Translations under genes and position numbers: made by a program | Shown here: positions 10,201-20,000 of the stretch, piece by piece | Layout of the letters: the number at the start of each line of letters is the position of its first letter | Position numbering within the stretch: position 1 is the stretch's first letter | NCBI GenBank assembly: GCA_027625915.1 | Contig: JANTQA010000015.1 | Coordinates: forward strand, 7,779,001 to 7,843,000 | DNA: 64,000 bases | Reading direction: 5' to 3' | Origin: Anaeramoeba flamelloides | Lineage: Eukaryota > Metamonada > Anaeramoebidae | Notes under the pieces: model-generated | Seen by the model: only the letters and a program-made list of their open reading frames with translations | What the model was told of the DNA's origin: nothing | The model's database searches: none

Positions 10201-13200
10201 CAAATCTAAGTAATTGGCAAAAAAAATTCTAAATCTCTATTAAATTTACCTAAAACAATTTAATAGAGATTAGTCCCTTAAAGCCAATAATTCGTGTTGT
10301 AGATATAAAAGTAATTGCTACTGAGCATAAAATACCGAAAACCCTTAAACTAACTTTTAATGAAAATTGCATTCATCCATTTACCAAATGATATTTATAT
10401 ATTTTTTATTTATTTGATCAATTGAAAATATTAAAAAAAATTGATTGTATATCTTTTATACATCTTCATCCTAATCATCATCATAATATTATAGAAATCA
10501 TCAAAATATTTTAAATCGATCTCACCAACAAATTCGACATGGGGCGAAGATGTTTATAACAATATAAAAACACTTTGGAAAGATCAAGGAATTCAAGAAG
10601 TTTTTAAAAAGGGATCTGAATTTCATTTAAATGATACCTCAAGATTTTTTTTTGATACAATAGACACAATTAATAGAAATGATTATGTCCCAAATAACCA
10701 AGATATTATTTGTTCAAGAATTAAAACAACAGGTATTTCGGAAATACATTTTGACATTGACGATATTGCTTTTAGGGTTCTTGATGTTGGTGGACAAAGG
10801 AACGAAAGAAAGAAATGGATACATTGTTTCCAGGTAAATCAATTCCATTTTTCTTATTATTTATTTTTTTTATCTCGTTTTTAAGGTATTTAAAGCAGAA
10901 ACGTTGGTTCGATATCATTATTGTTTATTTTTAAAAAAATTATTCAAAAAAATTCCATTTTTAATCACATCAAAGAAATTATTTTGAAAATTTAAATCCC
11001 GTTTTTAGAAAAAAATTCCTTCTCAACATTTTCAATTCATTTTTTGGGATCGCACTTTTTTTTTAATATTAGCTTAAGGAACTAGTCTCTATTATTTTTT
11101 TTTTTGACCAATTTCTAAATCAGGATTCCTTATCTAGAAATAAATTTAATATGAAAATAAACGGGTTCTTTCAAATCTAAGTAATTGGCAAAAATTTTTT
11201 TCAATCTCTATTAAATTTAGGTAAAAAAATTTAATAGAGATTAGTCCCTTAAAAAAAACAAAATAAATCCAAATTAATATCTAATACCATTAATAATTAT
11301 ATTTTTTAGAGAACCAATAATGGGTTATTGTCAAAGAGCAAAAATACAAACGGAAGGCCAGATATTGTAATCCTTGTAATCGCATTATTTTTGATTGCAT
11401 ATCATTTTCTCCAGAAGTTACAAAAATTACAAAAACCACCAAGGTGTAATTTTAATTTAAAAATCAGACTTTTGCTTCAGAAAACCACTAATTCTTTGAA
11501 GAAATCATTTGACTGATTCGACTTTTTTTGAACAATTATAAAAATCAAATAAGAGCTGGAATTGGAACAAAACCCCACTCAATTTATGGAATGGATCTGA
11601 TTCTTGAGAGAATTGGCCAGCTTCGCTCTTTTGATTCAACAATATCTATAATTCAAATTAAGGATTCGGGAAGTTATGTAGAGTACCGCCAAGTATCGTA
11701 GAGTGCCTAGCTTTTTTTTTTTTTTTAATTAAAGAAATAAAAAGAAAATTTATTCAATTTTCTTTTAATTTCAGAAATTAAAAAAAACATAATGGAGCTT
11801 TTCGAGAATTTATAAGAATAGAGTAAAATCGAAGATTTTTCTAAATTCTTGTAAATTCTGACAAAGATAATGGCGCTGTTTTTTAATTTTCTCTTAATTT
11901 CTAAATTTTTAAAAAAAAACATAATGCAATTTTCCAAAATTCAAAAAAATAGAACAAAAATCTATGATTTTACTCTATTCTGTCGAATTCCATAAAATCA
12001 AATGAGAAGTGCCTAGCTTTTTCAGAATTTAAACGAAAGGAGAAAAATCAAAGATTTTACTCAATTCTTTTGAATTCTGGAAAAGCTAACTGCGTTTTTT
12101 TTTTAATTTTTGAAATGAAAAAAAATATTAAATAAATTTTCTTTACATTTCAAAAAGTAAAAAAAACCTAACGGCGGTTATCCAGAATACAAAAGAATTG
12201 AATAAAATCAAAGATTTTACTCGATTATTTTAAATTATGGAAAACCTAACGAAAAGTGCCGTCAAGTGTTGAAGAGTGCATAGGTTTTCTTGAGGTTTAC
12301 TCTTTTATTTCTAAAGTGTTCTAGGTTTTTTTTACTTTTTGTAATAAACAGAAAATTTTAATAAATTTTCGGTTTATTACAAAAATCAAAAAAAACCTAA
12401 CGAAAATCTATCAATTTTCCAAATAAACAGAAAACTCAAGAAAAACTAATGGAGCTTTTACAAAATTCAAAAGAATAGAGTAAAATCAAAGATTTTTTTC
12501 TTTTCTCTTAAATTCAAGAAAAGCTTACGGCGTTTTTTTTTAATTTGAGAAATAAACCAAAAATTAAATAAATTTTCCTTATATTTCCCAAATTAAAAAA
12601 AAAAACCTAACTGCAAACAGATCAACTTTTACTAACTTTTTAATGGAAAAAAAAAAATAATAAAAATAATTCTATCTTTTTGAATTTATCCTGATTACTC
12701 ATTATTCTGTATCTAAATAGGTGTGTTTAATGCTAATTGATTTTTTTAATACAAAGGTTTTATTTGAGCTAAAGAGTGAATTAATAAATAGGATTTTATA
12801 AAATATTATCACTCTTGAAATTAATATTGAATTGAAGAAACTCTGTGTGAAAAAATAAGATCAAAAGTAAAAAATTGTTTTTATTCCTTCAAGAAAATAA
12901 AACGAAAATGAGGAATGTAAAAATAAAAAAAAAAAAAAATTTGTAAAATTTAACTAACTTCTGAACGAATTAATAAGTTTTATTTGATAGAAAACTAAAT
13001 TAGGATTAAAATACTTCTGATGACTGTGTCTACTTTAGATACTCTTTGAATTGGAAGTCTCAAATTTAGTCACTTCAAAATTCTCTCTTTAACAGATTAG
13101 ACAAGTCTATTGTCTAACCCTTAACAATAAATCGAATAATAAGTTTTATTTGAGTCATTTTGTTGAATACTTTATTAAAAATTTTGTTTTTTTTTAAATT

Positions 13201-14710
13201 TCAAAAAAAATTTTATTATTGATTGTTTTTCAAAAGTTTTTCTTAATTGAAGAGTTGTTCAAAAAATAAAAGAAATTTCTTTTTCAATTTTTCTCATTTT
13301 GTCGAAAAAAAGGAATTTTAAAAAATTATTGGAAATTAATATTTTGCTAAATAAAAAAATCTCTCTTTTTTGAACTGAAGAAAATATTTAAATAAAAGAA
13401 GTACAGCATGGATCAAATTTCAAAAATCATAGATATTATAAACTCTCAAATACAAAAAAAAATTACTCTTTTTCTTACTTTGTTCAAAGTAAATATTTAA
13501 AAGTTAATTTAATTTCTTCAATTTTTGTCAAAACAATGTGTAATTATTCTTAATAACGTCCCAAAAAAAAGAAATTATATTTCAGACTCGTTAAAATATG
13601 GAGTTGATTTTTAATATTTCTAATTCAAATTTCAGTTGAAAATTCACATTCTGATTTAAAATGAGCGTTAACAAACAAAGTGAAACACACTTTATTATTT
13701 TATTGATTTTCAATTTTTTTATTTTTTTAAAAAATAAATTTTTTCTTTCTTAGTTATACTTTGCTCTACTGATCCGAATTTATTTACTAATATCTTTTTA
13801 CATGTATTTTCAATATTTTAAGATAGATTGCCCAGATAGCATTATTATCTAAATTTTATATTAAAATAATTTATTTAGAGGATATGTGTATTTAAATTCT
13901 GATTGAAAATAACAAGATTAATGATTTTGAAAAAAAAAAAAAAAACAATTAAAATAGCTAATTTTGTAATCAACTAAAAAACAAAATATTAAACTATTTT
14001 TAATACTATGTTAATTTGTCAATTTAGTAAACTATAAAAATTACAAGGAAAATAACATTACGGAAATGTAGAATGCACCATAAAACTATTTATCTCTTCT
14101 TCTTAACAAACTAACATTTTTTGATTCTACCTTATTAAATTAATCATGATCAATAATTAATAAACAATTCGAATATAATAGGATGTAACTGCTTTAATAT
14201 TTGTTGTTGCTATTAGTCAATATGATCAAGTCTTATATGAAGATGAGACTCAAAACAGGATGGTTGAATCCCTACAATTATTTGATGAGATCTGTAATAT
14301 GCCGTGGTTTGATAAATCTTCTATTATTTTATTTTTAAATAAAAAAGATTTGTTCGATGAGAAAATTAAACGTGTCGATATTAAAGTTGCTTTTAAAGAT
14401 TATTCAGGCGCAAATGAATCTGAAGAAGCCAGTAAGTATATACGATCAGAATTTGTAAAATTATATAAAAATGAACGTAAAAAAGTTTACCCATATTTTA
14501 CTTGTGCAACTGATACATCAAATAGTAAATAATTTGTTTTTTTTATTCGATTTAAATAGTTTTGTTTTATAAAATTATTTTATTTAGTTATTAATTTTAT
14601 TTCTATTATTTATCTTATTTTTCGCATTATGTCTAATTTTTAAAATAGTTAAAAATGTTTTTGAAGCCGTAAAAGACACAATTTTAGCAAATTTAATTCG
14701 TGATTTCTGA
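7267..14710 (+). CDS. Heterotrimeric G-protein alpha subunit, six exons
   Basis: Membrane-anchored GTPase that relays signals from receptors. Proposed exons, all phase-consistent with GT-AG introns: 7267-7270 (just ATGG), 7379-7489, 7666-7850, 10495-10833, 14182-14524, 14649-14710; 347 residues, normal for the family. Residues by this model: N-terminus MGNC (Gly2 and Cys4 as lipidation candidates, though position 6 is Lys rather than the usual Ser); P-loop GPGDSGKST at 39-47; switch I RIKTTGI with the catalytic Arg near 175 and Thr near 179; DVGGQ with Gln near 201; NKKD near 266-269; TCATDT before the C-terminal helix. It ends LANLIRDF, so there is no Cys at -4 and pertussis-type ADP-ribosylation is not expected. 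All GTP-binding residues are intact. Small introns are 108, 176 and 124 bp; the other two are 2.6 and 3.3 kb and full of repeats. The tiny first exon is inferred. Confidence 0.9.
9334..10281. mobile_element. TTAA-element T1, long copy (948 bp)
   Basis: Bounded by TTAAGGGACTAGTCTCTATTAA at the left and TTTAATAGAGATTAGTCCCTTAA at the right. The left about 110 bp and right about 95 bp match the two halves of the about 180-bp copies at 11074 and 57323. The extra roughly 740 bp in the middle is non-coding (no transposase-like frame). TTAA at both ends fits a piggyBac-like target choice. Either the short copies are deletion derivatives or this copy carries an insertion. Confidence 0.75.
10278..10380 (+). 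repeat. Inverse copy of the 59.5-kb segment
   Basis: The stretch beginning TTAAAGCCAATAATT, through GTAGATATAAAAGTAATTG, GAGCATAAAATACCG and TTTTAATGAAAATTGCATTC, is the reverse complement of about 59505-59605, including a following TTACCAAATGATATTTAT. It begins at the same TTAA that closes element T1. It is probably one end of a further TTAA-ended element whose other end was not found. Confidence 0.65.
11074..11252. mobile_element. TTAA-element T1, short copy
   Basis: 179 bp from TTAAGGAACTAGTCTCTATTA to TAATAGAGATTAGTCCCTTAA. The body includes GACCAATTTCTAAATCAGGAT and CAAATCTAAGTAATTGGC, both shared with the copies at 9334 and 57323. Non-coding. Confidence 0.85.
11300..11700 (+). other. 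Coding-like relic inside G-alpha intron 4
   Basis: Two frames carry unusually protein-like stretches for this intron. One reads KARYCNPCNRIIFDCISF (a C-x2-C-x5-C pattern) near 11350-11410. A second near 11553-11700 reads AGIGTKPHSIYGMDLILERI then ..SIIQIKDSGSYVEYRQVS before a stop. An acceptor-like TATATTTTTTAG precedes the first. It could be an old transposon gene, a nested gene or chance; I do not recognise a family. Confidence 0.3.
11690..12620 (+). repeat. Array of alternating hairpins, copy 1
   Basis: About 930 bp built from two hairpin types that alternate. Type X: T-run, then a stem such as AATAAACAGAAAATTTTAATAAATTTTCGGTTTATT, then an A-run and CCTAACGG; see 11718-11790, 12095-12170, 12325-12405, 12538-12610. 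Type Y: a stem whose arms are AAAGAATAGAGTAAAATC and GATTTTACTCTATTCTTTT-like, bounded by AGCTTTTCC/GGAAAAGCTAA; see 11795-11875, 11930-12000, 12015-12090, 12180-12250, 12455-12535. A spacer like AGTRCCGYCAAGTGTTGAAGAG recurs near 11680 and 12255. No coding capacity. A second array lies at 50240-50830 and a fragment near 34960-35075. Confidence 0.75.
12995..13135 (+). repeat. Dispersed repeat D2, copy 1
   Basis: GAAAACTAAATTAGGATTAAAATACTTCTGATGA, followed by AATTGGAAGTCTC, matches 19858-20000 in the same order and direction. Length about 140 bp; family unknown; no terminal repeats seen. Confidence 0.55.
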
Positions 14711-15059
14711 TTAAATTATTTATTTACTTTTATTAAATTAATGATAATTTTTTTAAAATAAAAGTTCTTATCAGTAATTCTTTTTTATGAATTGTTTTTC
14801 TTAATCTTTTTCTTTTCTTTTCTTTTCTTTTCTTTTTTATTTTTATTTTCTTGATTGCTGTTATTTAAAACTAAAATTGTTGAATTTTAATAAGAATATT
14901 AGAGGTTTATTTTCTTATAATTCAATATCCAATTTTGTATTTTGATATTTAATAAACTCTTTTCCAATAATTATAACCTATTAAAAAAAAAAAAGGAAAA
15001 AACAGTTTTTTTTATTATTATCAAACAGAAGTGTACCAAGAAATTAAGATATTATTTCT
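14711..15059. other. Downstream of the G-alpha gene
   Basis: AT-rich, with a CTTTT microsatellite at about 14810-14836 and an AATAAA-like run after the stop. No gene is seen. Confidence 0.5.
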
Positions 15060-15560
15060 GAATTTTTTAATTACTTTCAAACAAATTCAAATTAATAATT
15101 CGAATAATAAAAAAAACAATAAATATATAACATCAAATAACTCATTTTAATAATATCAATTTGTTATTTGTGCTTCCGAATAATTGAAAAAATAATTTTT
15201 AATATTTTAAAGTACAAGAAATCTAATAAATTAAACAAAATAGAAGAACAATTTTTCAGATCTTCAAAGATTCAATATTTGATTTATTTTTATTGTATTT
15301 TTAAAATAAGATTAAGGGTTCAAGGTTATTTGTTAATACAGACTGCCAGAAATTACTAAAAGTGAGATTACATAAAAATAAAAAATATTGGGCAAATTTT
15401 TCTTTTTATCGATCTAAAAATCCAAACACAAAAAGGATCAAGATCTTTTCAAAGAAAAGATAATTTGAAAAAAAAAAGAACTTTTTAAAAATGATAACTC
15501 ATTTGTCTAAAGTTGATAAAGTCGAAGTTTCATATTGGGATTTAATTGTAGTTATATGAA
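15060..15560 (+). repeat. Dispersed repeat D1, copy 1
   Basis: About 500 bp alignable by eye with 38265-38780. Shared blocks in order: CAAACAAATNAAA, TAATAATTCGAATAA, AGATCTTCAAAGATTCAATA (same 35-base neighbourhood in both), TTCAAGGTTATTTGTT, AAAAGTGAGATNACATAAAA, GGCAAATTTTTCTTTTT, AAAAAGGATC. No terminal repeats or coding sequence were recognised. Confidence 0.7.
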
Positions 15561-17061
15561 AATAATTAGCTTTATTATCTTTGTAGAAAATAAATTAATA
15601 ACAGTTGCCCATCCTCTTTAGAAAGAAATTGTCTAAATTATATGATTGAACAACACGAATTTGTGCAAATTTATTTTTTATAAATAAACTTCTTATCTGT
15701 TTGATTTTTTACAATTGTTTCCTTTTAGAAATTTTCCTTTTGAATTTGTTAGAGTTCCTTCGGTTTCTTAAGTTCCTTAGTTTCCTCCTCTTTTTGTTAA
15801 TATTTAGGTGTTTGGAAAAGGCAAAAGGTATTAAAAATCATTATAAGAATTGGTAGACTTGATCGTGACTAACCTAACCAAACTTGTGAATGATCAGATC
15901 TAAAACAAATTGAAAAACAAAATTTAGAAAACTAAATCTTATTCTTAAAAGTTGAGCACTTATTAGAGATATACAATCTATAAAGTACTAAATTCAAACC
16001 TAATAATGCAACACATTTCCTTTGATCTATAGTTGTTCAAATATTTAGATCTCTTTCTTAAAACAAATTATGGTGGCGATCCAAAAAATTAGTACCAAAT
16101 AAAAGGAAACAACCACCAGCCCATTCAACACTTGGGGTACAAAAAAAACCTTTTTTTAGAAAAGTTTTTATTTTTTTGTACTCTCTTTGATTTTATTTCT
16201 TGCATTTTCTTTTTTTTTTTTTTTGTCTTGGTTTGGAAATATTTTTTTCTTTTCATTTTTTATTTTTTAATGAAAAGATATCTTATGAGCTATAATCTTG
16301 CCTAAATTATAGATAGGATAAAAAACACTAAATACAGTTTTAGTGTTTCGGATCAAACAGGAGGTAATTTTGTTTCACCACCTCTTCTCAATAATAATAT
16401 ATAAAGTACTTTCTTATCTTTTTCTTTTTATGTAAGAACGTTTAATTGAAGAAATACCTTTTCTTTAAAACTTTTTAAAATATTTGTGCAATCAAAATTT
16501 TTAAAAATGTTGATCATATAGAAAAATTTAAAATAAACCAGAAAAACAATTATTATCAATTATTTCTTTTAACATTATGAAATAATAGGAAAAAGACAAG
16601 ATCCATTTTAAACACAAATCATATGAATCATATTTTTATATAATAAATTAATAAATGACAAATATTTATAATTCTTCATTTTCTTCTTGAAAGTTAATAT
16701 ATATGCTAATAACAATGGATAATCATTTTTATAAATTGATTTTAAATTTATTTGATTTAAAAATAAAAATAAAAATAAAAATAATTAAAATTTGAATAAT
16801 TCTGATTTTTTTAATTTAATCTGTTGAGAGAAAAATTAAAAAATATAAAATTAAACGAGTTTTGATTTTTTATTCTGAAAAATATAAAATTTATTCTTTT
16901 TCTGAAAAAAGTTATCATTTTTTTAAAAATTAATTAAAAATATTAACAACACATACCATTTTTACTTCTCATTTCTTTTTATAGGCTTGTTTAAAAATCA
17001 GATTTCAATAATTAGCATTAAAATATAAATAGGAATAAGTGTTCTCAACTAAAGAATAAAA
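15561..17061. other. Intergenic region before the BTB gene
   Basis: AT-rich. Around 16060-16140 and 16325-16402 there are short, slightly GC-richer stretches that could be small exons of an unrecognised gene, but no start, phase-consistent splice pair or family could be established. An (A4T)n-like run lies near 16757-16785. Confidence 0.4.
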
Positions 17062-18636
17062 ATGCGTCAACATAATAATTTAATAAAGAATTTTGTAAAC
17101 AATAAGGACATGGCCGATGTTGTCTTTTTAGTTGGCAAGGAACAAACGAGATTTTATGGCCACAAGTTAATTCTATCAATTACTTCATTAATGTTTAAAG
17201 GGATGTTTTTCACATGCCAATGGAAAGAAATCAGTCATAACAAAGAAGATGAGATCACCAAGATACGAATCCCTGATGTTGATCCAAAAGTATTTTTGGC
17301 AGTACTGTCTTATTGTTATCAGCAAAAACCAAAGATTACTCTTGACATGGTCTTTGATTTATACAAAATCGCAGACAAGTATCTAATCGATAAATTAAAA
17401 AAAGTGTGTTGTTTGTATTTAAAAAAAAAGATAAACTGCAGAAATTGCATCCAATTCTTTGACAAGGCACTAACCTTAGGAGATGATATTTTGTCAAACA
17501 AATTTCTCAAGTGTATCGAAAGAAACTCAAAACAAATTTTGAAAAGAAAAGGAATCTTCAATCAATGCAGCCCAAAATGTATTAAGCAAATTTTAAAAAG
17601 TGACAATTTATTAATCAAAGAAATAGAATTATTCCGAAGAATTGAAGAGTGCCCACAAGAAACAAAGCAAAAATGGCAACTCTTGAAACAAATTAGATTC
17701 AATTTAATAGGAACTTCCTCCATAAAAGATATCGAAAGCCATGATCTTTTGAAAAATTATAAAAGGTATTTGAAGAAGAAGAACAAAAAAGAATTGGATA
17801 ATTTTTGCCTTAGTCTTGGAAAAAAAAAGGATCACAAAAAGAATTCCAAAAAAGATCAGCAATTTACTGACCTGAAAAGAGACTTGCCAAGGAAAATCAA
17901 ATTCAAAAAAAAAAATTCAGAGATGAAAATCTTGGTATTGGCATCAACAGAGAATGAGAAATATATTAGTGATGTCAAAAATTCAATCGCTGATCAAGGT
18001 ATTACCCATATTGAGGCTATAAGTGTCAACCAAAGATTACCAGATTGGAAGGAAATGAAAAACTATGACTGTGCCTTTGTTTTTTCCTATTATCCATTCT
18101 CCAATGCTGTTGCACTTGGAAATTTGCTAGCCCGCTTTGTTGAAACTGGGAAAGGTATTGTAATATGTGCATGTGACTCCTTAAGAGAAAACCACGCGAG
18201 AGCTTTAGGTGGGAGAATTATGACAGACGATTTCTTACCAATTAAACCAGGATCTCTGGTTTACAAACAAAAATTGGAATTAGGAATTATCCTGAAACCG
18301 CATCACCCAATTATGGACAAGGTCAAGAGATTTGATGGTGGACGTGATTCGTTTCATATAAATACTAAAACTGTAAACCATGGCGGGAAGGTGTTGGCTT
18401 CTTGGGAAAATGGTGTCCCCTTAATTGCCGTTAAAACAAATGACCAAATTAACCACACACAAGGGATGGTTGTAGTTTTAAATATCTGGCCAGTTTCAGA
18501 TCAGGTCAGAAAAAATGGTTCCTTTTGGAGAACAAACACAGACGGGAAAACTTTAATCTCTAATTCGGTACAATTTGCAGTGAATTACAAAAGTGAAAAA
18601 GAAAAAAATGATTTGTTTTTTTCAAAATGTATTTGA
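17062..18636 (+). CDS. BTB-BACK protein with amidotransferase-like C-terminus
   Basis: A 524-residue intronless gene with two parts. Residues about 10-110 form a BTB/POZ domain (DMADVVFLVG, FYGHKLILSITS, the ..IPDVDPKVFLAVLSYCY region) and about 115-240 a BACK-like helical region; such parts usually dimerise and recruit Cul3 ubiquitin ligases. A Lys-rich linker (about 240-287) leads to an alpha/beta domain from residue 288: KILVLAS, YDCAFVFSYYPF, VETGKGIVICACDS, ending VNYKS. This second half resembles the class-I-glutamine-amidotransferase/ThuA-like fold (strand, then a Cys-containing turn). A nucleophile elbow is only suggested by IVICACD, so catalysis is unproven. The ATG at 17062 is in a clean context and the frame is open to TGA. 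Intron loss or recent origin by retroposition is possible. BTB call firm; second domain moderate. Confidence 0.85.
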   Translation: MRQHNNLIKNFVNNKDMADVVFLVGKEQTRFYGHKLILSITSLMFKGMFFTCQWKEISHNKEDEITKIRIPDVDPKVFLAVLSYCYQQKPKITLDMVFDLYKIADKYLIDKLKKVCCLYLKKKINCRNCIQFFDKALTLGDDILSNKFLKCIERNSKQILKRKGIFNQCSPKCIKQILKSDNLLIKEIELFRRIEECPQETKQKWQLLKQIRFNLIGTSSIKDIESHDLLKNYKRYLKKKNKKELDNFCLSLGKKKDHKKNSKKDQQFTDLKRDLPRKIKFKKKNSEMKILVLASTENEKYISDVKNSIADQGITHIEAISVNQRLPDWKEMKNYDCAFVFSYYPFSNAVALGNLLARFVETGKGIVICACDSLRENHARALGGRIMTDDFLPIKPGSLVYKQKLELGIILKPHHPIMDKVKRFDGGRDSFHINTKTVNHGGKVLASWENGVPLIAVKTNDQINHTQGMVVVLNIWPVSDQVRKNGSFWRTNTDGKTLISNSVQFAVNYKSEKEKNDLFFSKCI

Positions 18637-19197
18637 GGAATCTGGATGACTTAATCTATTCACTACAAATTCGGTCATTTTCTTTTTCTTTTTCTTTTTC
18701 TTTTTTGAGTGTTTACTCGACTGTACATTTCATTATTTAACGAATCAAGACTAATAACTTTAAAATGCTTTATTTAAAAAAATATTTTGAAATCAGAAAT
18801 AAAACATTAAAATTAATTGTTACAAATATGTAAGGAGTTATTTTGAATTTATAATAATTGTTTTAAAAATGATTTTCATTTATATATATAGTAGACATTA
18901 AATTGGTATACTTTTTGCAAAAAAATCAAAATTTCGATTATGTTTATGAAATTATTATTAGGATAAGATCTCTCTTGGTAAATATATGTCCCACTTTGTA
19001 AATCATAAAAAAGGATAATTATTTTAATTATTTCATTTTGAGTATTTTTTGATGGAATTTCAAATCAGACACTGGTGAATAGATTCAAAGAATCTTTGAA
19101 TATCAATTGTTAATAAAAAAACTTACTTTTCTATACCCCATTTCAACAATTGTGACTCACGTTAAACAAGAAATTATATATATAAGCTATTGCCAAT
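18637..19197. other. Downstream of the BTB gene
   Basis: AT-rich; a (CTTTTT)n-like run at 18679-18702. Otherwise nothing recognised. Confidence 0.5.
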
Positions 19198-19767
19198 AAA
19201 GTGGGGAAATTTTATTTTTAAATACTTTTTAGAAGATCAATTTTAAAGAATATATTTTAATCCCCCAAATCATGAACAATATTTGATCAATTCTTGATAA
19301 TAATTCAATTTGTTTCTTAGTATTGTATTACATAAATAAAAAATATTAAATTTTCTGATCTTGATTTTATCTGTTATTTTTTATGTGTGAAAATTGGTAT
19401 TTATTATTTTCTTTTTGATTGAAAAACCGTTTTCATAACTTGTTTAATCTCAGCAAATTTTTCAAATAGATTTGAAAACATATAACTGTATTTTATTGTT
19501 TAAAAAATCATTTTTATCCTTGCCATATTTCCAGTTTTTTATTGAAATTGGCCGTACATTGTTTTCGCCTAAAAAAGTGTTATTTTTTTTTTCATTTTTT
19601 TAGAAATATTTTCAATAACATATTTTGAAATAAATACATTAGCCATTTATTCAATAGGTATTAATATTATAATTAATTTGTTAATACCAATTAATGAATA
19701 CTTTTACTAATAAAGATGATTTTTCATGAAATGTAAAAAAAAAAAATGCCACACTTTTTTGGAAATA
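19198..19767. mobile_element. MITE-B (TA-ended), copy 1
   Basis: About 570 bp, matching 31929-32510 along its length with scattered changes (for example ATTCTTGATAATAATTCAAT, CGTTTTCATAACTTGTTTAA and TTTATTGTTTAAAAAATCAT). The right end CACTTTTTTGGAAA-TA pairs with the left TA-TTGCCAATAAAGTG, imperfect in this copy but clear in the other. Non-coding. TA at both ends suggests a mariner-like origin. Confidence 0.75.
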
Positions 19768-19857
19768 CCTTATATTCTTTCATGTCCAATAACAACTAAT
19801 AATTAAATCTTATTAATAATTCACTTTTAATTGATTCAAAATTAAACCCTTTAAAAT

Positions 19858-20000
19858 TTAGAAAACTAAATTTGGATTTAAATACTTCTGATGAATGGAT
19901 CTATTTTATGATTTTCTTTCAATTGGAAGCCTCATCTTTAGGCGCTTCAGATTTGTTCATTTACCAGATTCGTGTGATTTCATCTAACCTTAAATAATTT
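19858..20000 (+). repeat. Dispersed repeat D2, copy 2
   Basis: Partner of 12995-13135: AGAAAACTAAATTTGGATTT, ATACTTCTGATGA, then CAATTGGAAGCCTC. Short and diverged. Confidence 0.55.

Larger units (their letters stand above)
7851..10494 (+). other. Intron 3 of the G-alpha gene (2.6 kb)
   Basis: It starts GTAAATTG and ends ATTATAG and joins ..DKTNL to KSSKYF in phase 0. No coding exon is seen inside. It contains a 948-bp TTAA-ended element (9334-10281) and, adjoining it, a segment repeated in inverse orientation at 59.5 kb. A weak relative of the small MITE-C family may lie around 8560-8810 (AAGTGAAAATTTTTTCCCATT shared with 23.1 kb). Confidence 0.8.
10834..14181 (+). other. Intron 4 of the G-alpha gene (3.3 kb)
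   Basis: It starts GTAAATC after ..HCFQ and ends AATATAATAG before DVTALIF, phase 0. Inside are a short T1 element (11074-11252), a coding-like relic (11300-11700), a long array of alternating hairpins (11690-12620) and a dispersed repeat (12995-13135). The remainder, 13136-14181, shows nothing beyond AT-rich sequence. Confidence 0.8.

Noticed and set aside
16060-16402. Possible small exons (RKQPPAHSTLG near 16105; SDQTGGNFVSPPLLNN near 16345)
   Set aside because: The candidate donor and acceptor are not in matching phase, no start was found and no family was recognised.
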